From: Deinococcus roseus
Lineage (GTDB): Bacteria; Deinococcota; Deinococci; Deinococcales; Deinococcaceae
Assembly (NCBI RefSeq): GCF_014646895.1
Contig: NZ_BMOD01000058.1
Location: 1-5,218, forward strand
DNA length: 5,218 nt
Direction: 5' to 3'
The position numbers and the translations under genes are program-made. A model generated the notes under the pieces. That model was not told the DNA's origin. It saw only the letters and a program-made list of their open reading frames with translations, and searched no databases. How positions within the stretch are numbered: position 1 is the first letter of the stretch; each line of letters begins with the position of its first letter. Shown one piece after another: positions 1-5,218 of the stretch.

Positions 1-2407
1 AGGCACTCACACCACAGTTGTCGGTGGATGCAGTCCAGGAGAGGTTGACACTGGTGCTGGTCTTGCTGGGGGAGGTCAGTCCGGCAGGCACGCTGGGAGC
101 CTGGGTGTCGGTGCCGCAGGGGTTGCTGCCTTTGCTGGAGAGCACCTGCTTGGGTCCGACCACCATGCTGAAACCATCGGAGAAGGTGACGGTGGTGCTG
201 GCGGTGCCAGGGTTGTAGGCGGCGTAGGTCTTGGTGCTGCCCTTCTTGAACACGCCGTAGGTGGGGATGTTGGCAGTGACGCTGGTGTCCACCTGGCCCA
301 TGGCGTTCAGGCTGTGCAGGTACTGGTAGGTGTGGGCTTTGGTTTCGCCGTCCTCGGGGGTGTAGGCTCCACTGCCGAACTTGGTGAGGGCTCCAGCAGC
401 GTCGTAGTAGGCGTAAGAAGACCAGAAGATGTCTTTCCAGCTGTTGGGTTCACGGCCCAGGAAGTCGTAGTTGGTCTTCAGGTAGGTGGGGTTGCGGCCC
501 AGGTAGGCGCTGCCTGCGGTGATGGGCAGCAGGTTGATGCCCTGGATGGCTTCTTTTTCTGCAGAGAACCAGGTGGAGTAAGCTCCGCCGTCGCCCCACA
601 CCATGCCCACAGCGGGTTTGTTGAAACCTGCAGGGAACACTGCGCCAGATTGGTTGAACCAGTACTGCTCGATGGCGGTGGTTTCGTTGGCGTACAGGAA
701 GATCCCCAGGTCACGGATGGCCGTGTTCCCGCTCACAGCACCCCAGTTGATCAGGGCCGTGGAGAAGTTCATGTCTTCGCTGGAAGACTCCTGGTTGTTG
801 CCTGCAGCAAAGGCAGAGTGACCTGCAGCCCAGGAGTGGCCTGCATAAGCGTCAAAGTTGCGGATTCTGGGGAACTGGGTGGTGGTGGTGGTCCAGTTGG
901 CAGCGTCCATGATCAGGTCGTTGATGCTGCCTCCCCAGGTCTTGCCGCCAGGAGTAGCAGTGGTGACCCAGTTGGGACGGTACTTGGCGAGCAGTGCAGC
1001 GGCCTTGATGAAGTAACCCCAGTGGAAGTGGTGGTCGTTGAGTTCTTCTTCGGAGCCGTAGCCCTGTGGGTAACCAATCAATGTGCCCCAGGTGTTGTTG
1101 TAGTAGAAGTAGTTGGGAGATTGACCGTCCAGCCAGTCCTGCAGCACGTTCTGGATGGCGTTCAGGAAGGCGGTCTGTGCGGTGGTGTTTCCGACCTGTT
1201 CTGCGAGGGGCACCAGTTCTGCGAGTTTGCCCAGACCTTTGCCGACCCAGTAGGAATCTCCAGTGGGGTTGAGGGTGGCGGAGGTGTTGGCCTCGTTCAC
1301 GTAGGTGGCAAGCTGACTCAGGCTGAGGGTGTTGGAGCTGCCGTTGTCGGGGAAGTAAGGCAGCACGCCCTGGAATTTCTGGCTGGTGGTGAAGCTGCTG
1401 CTGCCCTTGACCACTTTCATCTGGCCTCTGGGAGAGACGTAGGTGTAGGTGGTGTTCACAGCGGAGGAGTTCAGCCACTGGTGGCGGTACAGGGCCTGCA
1501 CGGTTCCGGTGGCGGTGCCTTCCTTGGCCACGGTGTTCAGCGTGAAGGTGCTGGTCAGGGTGGCGGTGCTGGCGTTGTAGCTCCAGCTGGCGGTGCTGCC
1601 AGTCACGAAGTTGTAGGCGTAAGTTTTGTAGTCATTCAGGGTGGCAACGGTGTTGTCGGGCAGAACGGCAATGGAGTAGTAGTCCTTGCCGCCCAGGGTG
1701 GAGGTGGCGATGGTGTTGTTGACCGTCCAGGTGGCTCCGGTGGGAGCGAAGATGCCGTAGTGCTTGCCGTTGACGGTCACGCCCAGCACGTTGCCCTGGT
1801 TGCTCCACACGGTGGGGGTGGCAATGAAGGTGACCTGTGCAGCTCCACCAGTCTTGGTGGCGTACACGAAGGGCATCCCGTGGCCGAAGGTGGCTTTGAG
1901 GGAGTTGGTGCCGTCGCTCCAGTAGGTGGTGGTGGTCCAGTCTCCGAAGTCGTCGGTTTTGGCGTCGGGAGAGTTCAGTCCGGCCACACCCAGAGTCAGG
2001 TCAGGGGAGTAAGGGTACTCGTATTTTTCAAGTCCGGTGGCCCCGACGATCTGGGAGTTCATGGGGTAGCTGATTTCCAGACCGCCTGATCGAGCGTGCA
2101 TGGCGAGCGGGTGGGCGAACATGTTCTCGGAGTAGTTGTTGCCCGCGTTGCGTTTGAACAGGATGGAGGACCAGAATTCGTTGGTGGGCGCTTTGCCTTT
2201 GGCTGCAGCGTTGGCGGTCCAGGCGGGGGAGAGGATGGCCCCGGAGGTGTTGGTGGGTCCGCCTTTGGATCCGGGAGGAGGGGTGGTGCCCCAGTCCTGG
2301 GCAGTGATTTCGGCGGTGGAGCTGCTCTGGGGTGCGTTGAAGCTTCCGCAACTGGCGAGAATCAGGGTGAGACCAAGCAGCAGGGTGGAACGGCCTTGTT
2401 TCAACAT
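1..2407 (-). CDS. GH81 endo-beta-1,3-glucanase lipoprotein with C-terminal fibronectin III domain (3' end cut by window edge)
   Basis: The product probably hydrolyses internal beta-1,3-glucosidic bonds in laminarin, callose or fungal wall glucan, outside the cytoplasm. Reading from ATG at 2407 gives 802 codons without a stop up to the window edge. Residues 1-20 form a lipoprotein signal: basic N-terminus (K3, R6), hydrophobic stretch and lipobox L17-A-S-C20, so C20 should be lipidated. A Ser/Thr/Pro-rich linker covers about 21-60. The GH81 beta-sandwich region is about 61-300 (NEFWSS at 76-81), and the helical catalytic part is about 380-700. The family signature NDHHFHWGYF (457-466) supplies the putative catalytic acid D458. 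NQESSSEDMN (538-547) supplies E540 and E544, the expected general-base region. From about 769 (TQAPSVPAGL) a fibronectin III domain begins and is truncated. C764 and C798 flank its first strands and could form a disulfide. The start is supported by AGGAGGT four bases upstream. A LacI-type operator precedes it. Family assignment is strong; the exact substrate is inferred. Confidence 0.93.
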   Translation of the reverse strand, partial: MLKQGRSTLLLGLTLILASCGSFNAPQSSSTAEITAQDWGTTPPPGSKGGPTNTSGAILSPAWTANAAAKGKAPTNEFWSSILFKRNAGNNYSENMFAHPLAMHARSGGLEISYPMNSQIVGATGLEKYEYPYSPDLTLGVAGLNSPDAKTDDFGDWTTTTYWSDGTNSLKATFGHGMPFVYATKTGGAAQVTFIATPTVWSNQGNVLGVTVNGKHYGIFAPTGATWTVNNTIATSTLGGKDYYSIAVLPDNTVATLNDYKTYAYNFVTGSTASWSYNASTATLTSTFTLNTVAKEGTATGTVQALYRHQWLNSSAVNTTYTYVSPRGQMKVVKGSSSFTTSQKFQGVLPYFPDNGSSNTLSLSQLATYVNEANTSATLNPTGDSYWVGKGLGKLAELVPLAEQVGNTTAQTAFLNAIQNVLQDWLDGQSPNYFYYNNTWGTLIGYPQGYGSEEELNDHHFHWGYFIKAAALLAKYRPNWVTTATPGGKTWGGSINDLIMDAANWTTTTTQFPRIRNFDAYAGHSWAAGHSAFAAGNNQESSSEDMNFSTALINWGAVSGNTAIRDLGIFLYANETTAIEQYWFNQSGAVFPAGFNKPAVGMVWGDGGAYSTWFSAEKEAIQGINLLPITAGSAYLGRNPTYLKTNYDFLGREPNSWKDIFWSSYAYYDAAGALTKFGSGAYTPEDGETKAHTYQYLHSLNAMGQVDTSVTANIPTYGVFKKGSTKTYAAYNPGTASTTVTFSDGFSMVVGPKQVLSSKGSNPCGTDTQAPSVPAGLTSPSKTSTSVNLSWTASTDNCGVSA

Positions 2408-2410
2408 AGA

Positions 2411-2417
2411 ACCTCCT
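2411..2417 (-). promoter_or_regulatory. Shine-Dalgarno of the glucanase gene
   Basis: The minus strand reads AGGAGGT, a near-complete match to the anti-Shine-Dalgarno sequence, followed by TCT and the ATG at 2407-2405. The spacing is short but workable. It fixes the start codon that places the lipoprotein signal at the N-terminus. Confidence 0.85.
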
Positions 2418-2440
2418 GTCCAGTGCCTCTTTGCGCTGGA

Positions 2441-2456
2441 CTGAGAACGTTTTCAG
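2441..2456 (-). promoter_or_regulatory. LacI-family operator upstream of the glucanase gene
   Basis: The minus strand reads CTGAAAACGTTCTCAG, a 16-bp palindrome broken by one mismatched pair and centred on AACGTT, the typical core bound by LacI/GalR-family proteins. It lies 34 bases upstream of the glucanase ATG. It shares the pattern YTGAAAACGTTSTCAR with the site ahead of the repressor gene at 3598-3613. No convincing -35/-10 pair is visible around it; CTAAAA at 2478-2473 on the minus strand is only a weak -10 candidate. The operator may therefore lie just downstream of the transcription start. Binding by the neighbouring repressor is inferred from proximity and from the shared site. Confidence 0.8.
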
Positions 2457-2479
2457 TGGTGGTGGATGGATGTTTTAGG

Positions 2480-2489
2480 GGGTTAACCC
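2480..2489. repeat. Perfect 10-bp palindrome between repressor and glucanase genes
   Basis: GGGTTAACCC reads the same on both strands. It has no loop and no following T run, so it is not a rho-independent terminator. It may be a binding site for another regulator or a chance palindrome. It is distinct from the AACGTT operator 24 bases away. Confidence 0.35.
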
Positions 2490-2517
2490 TGGGTTCATTT
2501 GCGTGGGTTCATCTGCG
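2490..2517. repeat. Tandem duplication of 14 bp across the repressor stop codon
   Basis: TGGGTTCATTTGCG (2490-2503) is followed directly by TGGGTTCATCTGCG (2504-2517), with one mismatch in 14. The second copy contains the stop codon of the LacI-family gene (TGA on the minus strand, 2511-2509) and its last two codons. The first copy lies just beyond the gene, in the glucanase upstream region. The copies look like a local duplication that left the protein end intact. Confidence 0.75.
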
Positions 2518-3513
2518 GTGGTACCGTGTGGATTCACGGACACTGAGGGTCACAGCAATCTGGGGGATTTCGCATTCTTCATCCTGAAGACGTGTCAATA
2601 AAGTTTGTGCAGCAAGCTCTCCCATCTCAAAAAGCGGCTGATGCATGGAGGTCAGCGGAGGCAGGGAGAAACTGGAGGCAGGCAGGTCATCATAGCCCAC
2701 CAGTGAAACATCTTCGGGAACGCGAATGCCTCTGCGGTACAGGGCGAGTCTGGCCCCGTATGCCATCTGGTCGTTGCCTGCGAAGATGGCACTGAAATGC
2801 ACCCCTTTGGTCACCCAGGCTTCAATGGCCAGAATCCCGGAGGGTTCATCGAATTCGCCCTCATAGATCAGTTCAGGATCATAGGCGATTCCAGCGTCTG
2901 CCAGGGCCATGCGGTAGCCTTCAAAACGGTCTACAGCATCCCGGTGGGAAGAAATTCCAGCAATGTGGGCAATTCTGCGGTGTCCCAGTTCAATCAGGTG
3001 CCGGGTGGCGAGGTAGGCACCCTGGATGTCGTCCACGCGCAGGCAGCAGTGGTCCAGGCCTGGCACGTAGCGTCCGATGAGAATGAGGGGAAAGCGTTCA
3101 CTTAAGGCATGCAGTTGTTGTTCCGGTAATCTTCCTCCCAGAATGATCAGTCCGTCCACCTGACGGCGAATGAGGGCGGCAACGGCACTGGCTTCGTCCT
3201 GCACTTCCCAGTGGCCGTTCACAAAGATCGGTTGGTAGCCTGTTCCAGAGAATCCCACATCAATCCCGCGTGCCACCTCGTTGTAAAAAGGGGAGGCGAT
3301 GTCCTGGGTCAGAACCCCCACCGTCATGGACTTGCCGCGAACCAGACCCTGGGCACTGGCGTTGGGTTCGTACCCCAGCTGACCAATGACTTCCAGCACT
3401 TTCTGGCGTTTTTCGGGGGTCACCAGCGGCGCATTGTTCAGAATGCGAGAAACCGTGCTGATGGACACACCGGCCACTTTGGCGATGTCTTTGATGGTGA
3501 CATTTCTGCTCAT
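2509..3513 (-). CDS. LacI/GalR-family transcriptional repressor, probable regulator of the adjacent glucanase
   Basis: A 334-residue protein, the usual length for the family. Residues 5-26 form the N-terminal helix-turn-helix (VTIKDIAKVAGVSISTVSRI), with I18-S19 at the positions that read operator bases in this family. A hinge helix follows at about 51-60 (NASAQGLVRG), where L57 would insert at the central CG. The periplasmic-binding-protein-like effector domain fills about 63-334, with FAGNDQMAYGA (244-254) and GYDDLPASSF (273-282) as hallmarks. The ATG at 3513 is chosen because AGGAG lies nine bases upstream and the family motif begins right after it. A GTG at 3537 would add eight residues and would overlap the Shine-Dalgarno. 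It reads toward the glucanase gene, 101 bp away, and has an operator on its own promoter, so autoregulation is likely. The effector is unknown; a beta-1,3-gluco-oligosaccharide is a guess from context. Confidence 0.96.
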   Translation of the reverse strand: MSRNVTIKDIAKVAGVSISTVSRILNNAPLVTPEKRQKVLEVIGQLGYEPNASAQGLVRGKSMTVGVLTQDIASPFYNEVARGIDVGFSGTGYQPIFVNGHWEVQDEASAVAALIRRQVDGLIILGGRLPEQQLHALSERFPLILIGRYVPGLDHCCLRVDDIQGAYLATRHLIELGHRRIAHIAGISSHRDAVDRFEGYRMALADAGIAYDPELIYEGEFDEPSGILAIEAWVTKGVHFSAIFAGNDQMAYGARLALYRRGIRVPEDVSLVGYDDLPASSFSLPPLTSMHQPLFEMGELAAQTLLTRLQDEECEIPQIAVTLSVRESTRYHRR

Positions 3514-3519
3514 GGGGTT

Positions 3520-3527
3520 CCTCTCCT
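3520..3527 (-). promoter_or_regulatory. Shine-Dalgarno that decides the repressor start
   Basis: The minus strand reads AGGAGAGG. The AGGAG part lies nine bases before the ATG at 3513. It falls inside the extension that would be coding if the upstream GTG (3537) were used, which argues for the shorter protein. Confidence 0.75.
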
Positions 3528-3584
3528 GGCACGGCACAGGGTGTCGTGCAGCAGCAGACGTGGAGTTGATTGGGATGTAGAGTC

Positions 3585-3613
3585 AATGTAATCCAAATTG
3601 AAAACGTTGTCAA
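3585..3613 (-). promoter_or_regulatory. Sigma-70-type promoter of the LacI-family gene
   Basis: On the minus strand a perfect -35 box TTGACA (3613-3608) is separated by exactly 17 bases from TACATT (3590-3585), a good -10 box. Transcription should start near 3578, leaving a leader of about 65 bases before the ATG at 3513. The -35 box lies inside the operator at 3598-3613, so a bound repressor would block RNA polymerase. Confidence 0.85.
3598..3613 (+). promoter_or_regulatory. LacI-family operator over the repressor's own -35 box
   Basis: TTGAAAACGTTGTCAA is a 16-bp palindrome with one mismatched pair and an AACGTT centre. It overlaps the TTGACA box of the repressor promoter. It shares 11 consecutive bases plus the downstream TCA half with the glucanase operator (on the opposite strand). 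The position implies negative autoregulation. Confidence 0.83.
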
Positions 3614-3722
3614 TAGCTTTACCGTTAAAAAATGTTTGCAGTACACCAAAAGTTTCAGAAAATCTGCACTGGGAAATGCTTTTTTGAACTTCAGGTTTGT
3701 TCTGGCAGGTTACGAAGTGGTC

Positions 3723-3740
3723 TCATGCGGGTCTGCATGA
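3723..3740. repeat. Inverted repeat upstream of folC
   Basis: TCATGC and GCATGA form 6-bp arms around a 6-base spacer, ending six bases before the putative folC -10 box. The spacing and place fit a regulator site in the -35 region, or a small hairpin if transcribed. No regulator can be named, and arms this short can arise by chance. Confidence 0.35.
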
Positions 3741-3746
3741 AAGTTT

Positions 3747-3752
3747 TAAACT
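3747..3752 (+). promoter_or_regulatory. Putative -10 box for leaderless folC transcription
   Basis: TAAACT fits TANNNT and ends six bases before the GTG start of folC. That places the transcription start at or next to the start codon. There is no Shine-Dalgarno ahead of the GTG, which agrees with a leaderless message. Such arrangements are known to be common in Deinococcus. No good -35 box is seen at 16-19 bases upstream, so the promoter call rests on the -10 box and its position. Confidence 0.55.
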
Positions 3753-3758
3753 GAAAAC

Positions 3759-4994
3759 GTGAATCTTCTCGACTGGCTTTTCTCAAGACAGAGCAGCATC
3801 AAACCCGGTCTGGAACGCATCCAGCACCTGCTGCAGCGTCTGGAACATCCCGAACATGCCTTCAGAACCCTCCTGATCGGCGGCACCAACGGCAAAGGCT
3901 CCACCAGTGCCACTTTAGAGGCCATTTTGCGTTTCAATGGGGTCAAAACGGGTCTGTTCACCAGCCCGCACCTCACCCGTTTCACCGAGCGTTTCAAAGT
4001 TGCAGGACATGAACTTCCTGAAACAGAAGTCATTGAAGCCCTCAAAAACCTGAAACCCCTGGCCGAAGAAACCGGAGCCAGTTTCTTCGAGATCATCACT
4101 GCACTGGCCTGTGTGCTGTTCAAGAAGCATGGCGTGGAAGTGGCCCTGATGGAAGTGGGCATGGGAGGCCGTTTTGATTCCACCAACGCCCTGGACCCTG
4201 TGCTGAGCATCATCAGCAGCATTGGACTGGACCACACCCAGTTTCTGGGAGACACCCTCTCCCAGATTGCCTTCGAGAAAGCAGGCATCATGCGGCCCCA
4301 GCTTCCCACCCTGACCGGTGCTGTTGGGGAGGGCTTGCAAACCCTGCAGTCCCAGGCTGTGCTTCAGGGAGCACACCTGCATGTTCTGGGGGAAGACCTG
4401 GAGTTTCAGGGTCAGGAAAATGCCTGGGATGGCATCCATACAGAGGTGAAGACCCCGTGGGGCAAAGCACAGACCTCCTCCAACCTGATTGGCAGCTACC
4501 AGATCAGAAACACCGCACTGGCTGCCAGTGCAGCCCTTGCTCTGGGACACAAAGTGCCAGAAAAACTGCAGGTCCAGTGGCCAGGACGCATGGAACTTCT
4601 GCACTGGCAGGGCAAAGAACTCCTGCTGGACGGGGCTCACAATCCAGAAGGCGCAAGGGCACTGGTGCAGGCTTTGAGGGCACTGGGCGTTGAAAAAGTG
4701 CCAGTGGTTTTTGGGTCTGCTGCAGACAAGGACATTGCTGCTGTTGCTGCTGAACTGGATTCCATCGCCTCAGAAGTGATTCTTACCCGTGCGGTGCTCA
4801 GCCCCAGGGCCGCTGATCCTGAAACCCTGAAAACGTACTTCAGTGCTCGGGTTCAGGTGGCTCCCACGCCAGAGGAGGCTTTGAGCCTCTTGCCTTCAGG
4901 ACTTTCCCTGGTGGCAGGCAGCCTGTACCTGCTGGGTGAGATTCGGCCGCTGGTGCTGGGGGAAAAGCTGGAGGACCGGGAACGCTGGCAGTAA
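3759..4994 (+). CDS. folC: Folylpolyglutamate synthase / dihydrofolate synthase (FolC)
   Basis: A cytoplasmic Mur-ligase-family enzyme that uses ATP to add glutamate to folates, and in many bacteria also to dihydropteroate, making dihydrofolate. It has 411 residues, close to the usual length. Visible motifs in order are: WLFSRQSSIKPGLERI near the N-terminus (6-21), P-loop GTNGKGS (42-48), TSPHL (68-72), FFEIITALA (109-117), EVGMGGRFDSTN (132-143), GLDHTQFLG with metal-ligand H159, FEKAGI with K174 (the lysine normally carbamoylated), and DGAHNPEG (291-298) in the C-terminal ligase domain. All key residues are present. The start is GTG at 3759: an in-frame stop at 3747-3749 leaves no other upstream start, and the family N-terminus begins right there. 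No Shine-Dalgarno is visible. It is divergent from the LacI-family gene. Whether it has both activities cannot be settled from sequence alone. Confidence 0.97.
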   Translation: MNLLDWLFSRQSSIKPGLERIQHLLQRLEHPEHAFRTLLIGGTNGKGSTSATLEAILRFNGVKTGLFTSPHLTRFTERFKVAGHELPETEVIEALKNLKPLAEETGASFFEIITALACVLFKKHGVEVALMEVGMGGRFDSTNALDPVLSIISSIGLDHTQFLGDTLSQIAFEKAGIMRPQLPTLTGAVGEGLQTLQSQAVLQGAHLHVLGEDLEFQGQENAWDGIHTEVKTPWGKAQTSSNLIGSYQIRNTALAASAALALGHKVPEKLQVQWPGRMELLHWQGKELLLDGAHNPEGARALVQALRALGVEKVPVVFGSAADKDIAAVAAELDSIASEVILTRAVLSPRAADPETLKTYFSARVQVAPTPEEALSLLPSGLSLVAGSLYLLGEIRPLVLGEKLEDRERWQ

Positions 4995-4996
4995 AG

Positions 4997-5024
4997 GCCG
5001 AGAGCCGAGGGCCGAGGGCTGAGG
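4997..5024 (+). repeat. Short array of a degenerate 7-bp repeat after folC
   Basis: Four head-to-tail copies: GCCGAGA, GCCGAGG, GCCGAGG, GCTGAGG. It starts two bases after the folC stop codon. The unit is the reverse complement of the unit in the array at 5166-5218, so the two arrays face each other. Confidence 0.9.
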
Positions 5025-5165
5025 ACAGGATTGGAGAGCTGTAGCATTTGCATCAGGCCAGAACGAAACATGCTTTTTAGGAGGCATTTTAGATTTCTGG
5101 TGTTGGAGCAACAAGCCAAGGCTCTGCATGATTTTCTTGACACCAGCAATTTTAGAATCTACGTT
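5025..5165. other. Spacer between the two inverted 7-bp arrays, no gene seen
   Basis: This 141-base stretch is richer in A and T than folC and has no credible reading frame. It contains an interrupted stem: AGATT (5091-5095) and CTGGTGT (5097-5103) are complemented by ACACCAG (5140-5146) and AATCT (5156-5160). ATTTTAGA occurs twice (5086-5093 and 5149-5156). GAGCAAC (5106-5112) is matched by GTTGCTC (5163-5169), which runs into the right array. An AGGAGG at 5079-5084 has no start codon at a suitable distance. A clear rho-independent terminator for folC is not visible. Confidence 0.5.
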
Positions 5166-5218
5166 GCTCTCGGCTCTCGGCTCTCGGCTCTCGGCTCTCG
5201 GCTCTCGGCTCTCGGCTC
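5166..5218 (-). repeat. Perfect 7-bp tandem repeat running off the window end
   Basis: The plus strand shows GCTCTCG repeated seven times without error, followed by GCTC at the edge. On the minus strand the unit is in the same register family (GCCGAGA) as the left array at 4997-5024. The perfect copies suggest recent expansion by slippage, and the true length is unknown because the window ends inside the array. Confidence 0.95.

Noticed and set aside
880..894. GGT triplet run as a microsatellite
   Set aside because: It is the complement of five consecutive Thr codons (residues 506-510) in the glucanase and is explained by coding.
314..2089. A 591-codon open frame on the plus strand opposite the glucanase gene
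   Set aside because: It is an antisense shadow. The Thr/Asn-rich glucanase uses ACC and AAC codons heavily, which read as Gly/Val codons on the other strand. The predicted protein is a Gly/Val-rich string with no recognisable domain and no good ribosome binding site, whereas the minus strand has clear GH81 motifs.
2478..2508. Rho-independent terminator after the repressor gene
   Set aside because: The GGGTTAACCC palindrome has no loop and no T run follows it on the minus strand.
2096..2587. Plus-strand open frames across the glucanase start and its upstream gap
   Set aside because: They run through the lipoprotein signal region, the Shine-Dalgarno and the operator of the minus-strand gene, and have no ribosome binding site or recognisable product.
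3514..3537. Longer repressor start at GTG 3537
   Set aside because: The extra eight residues cover the Shine-Dalgarno for the ATG at 3513, and the family helix-turn-helix normally begins within a few residues of the start.
3746..4309. A 187-codon open frame on the minus strand inside folC
   Set aside because: It overlaps the conserved P-loop and ligase motifs of folC and shows no domain of its own; it is an antisense by-product.
3915..4640. A 241-codon open frame on the minus strand inside folC
   Set aside because: It lies wholly opposite conserved folC coding sequence, and its translation has no family features.
4997..5218. CRISPR array
   Set aside because: The units are 7 bp and directly abutting without spacers, and the two arrays are inverted to each other, so this is a tandem repeat.

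Overview
The window looks like a bacterial chromosome segment, moderately GC-rich in the genes and AT-rich in the promoter gap. I infer the Deinococcus lineage. The grounds are general gene style, a folC that appears to be transcribed without a leader from a TANNNT box just ahead of its start codon, and the combination of genes. No single marker proves this. There are three real genes. The two on the left are on the minus strand, and folC on the right is on the plus strand, divergent from them.

Left (1-2407, minus): most of a large secreted lipoprotein of glycoside hydrolase family 81 (endo-beta-1,3-glucanase, laminarinase/callase type). It has a lipoprotein signal peptide, a complete GH81 catalytic region and the beginning of a fibronectin type III domain. 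The left window edge cuts that domain, so the C-terminus is missing. Middle (2509-3513, minus): a complete LacI/GalR-family repressor gene. It lies about 100 bp upstream of the glucanase gene and reads the same way.

Two near-palindromic 16-bp sites with the AACGTT core of LacI-family operators sit exactly where control would be expected. One is in the gap ahead of the glucanase gene (2441-2456). The other overlaps the -35 box of a very good promoter ahead of the repressor gene (3598-3613). The simplest model is a local switch: the repressor controls itself and the glucanase, and is released when a beta-1,3-glucan breakdown product is present. The effector cannot be read from the sequence.

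Right (3759-4994, plus): folC, folylpolyglutamate/dihydrofolate synthase, complete, with a GTG start, no Shine-Dalgarno sequence and a TANNNT box six bases upstream of the start. A perfect copy of the left 10 bases of the glucanase operator overlaps its start codon, and another lies inside the gene.

Far right (4995-5218): no gene seen. Two arrays of the same 7-bp unit (GCCGAGA) stand in opposite orientation on either side of about 140 bp. The right array is perfect and runs off the window end, so that end may coincide with a repeat-induced contig break.
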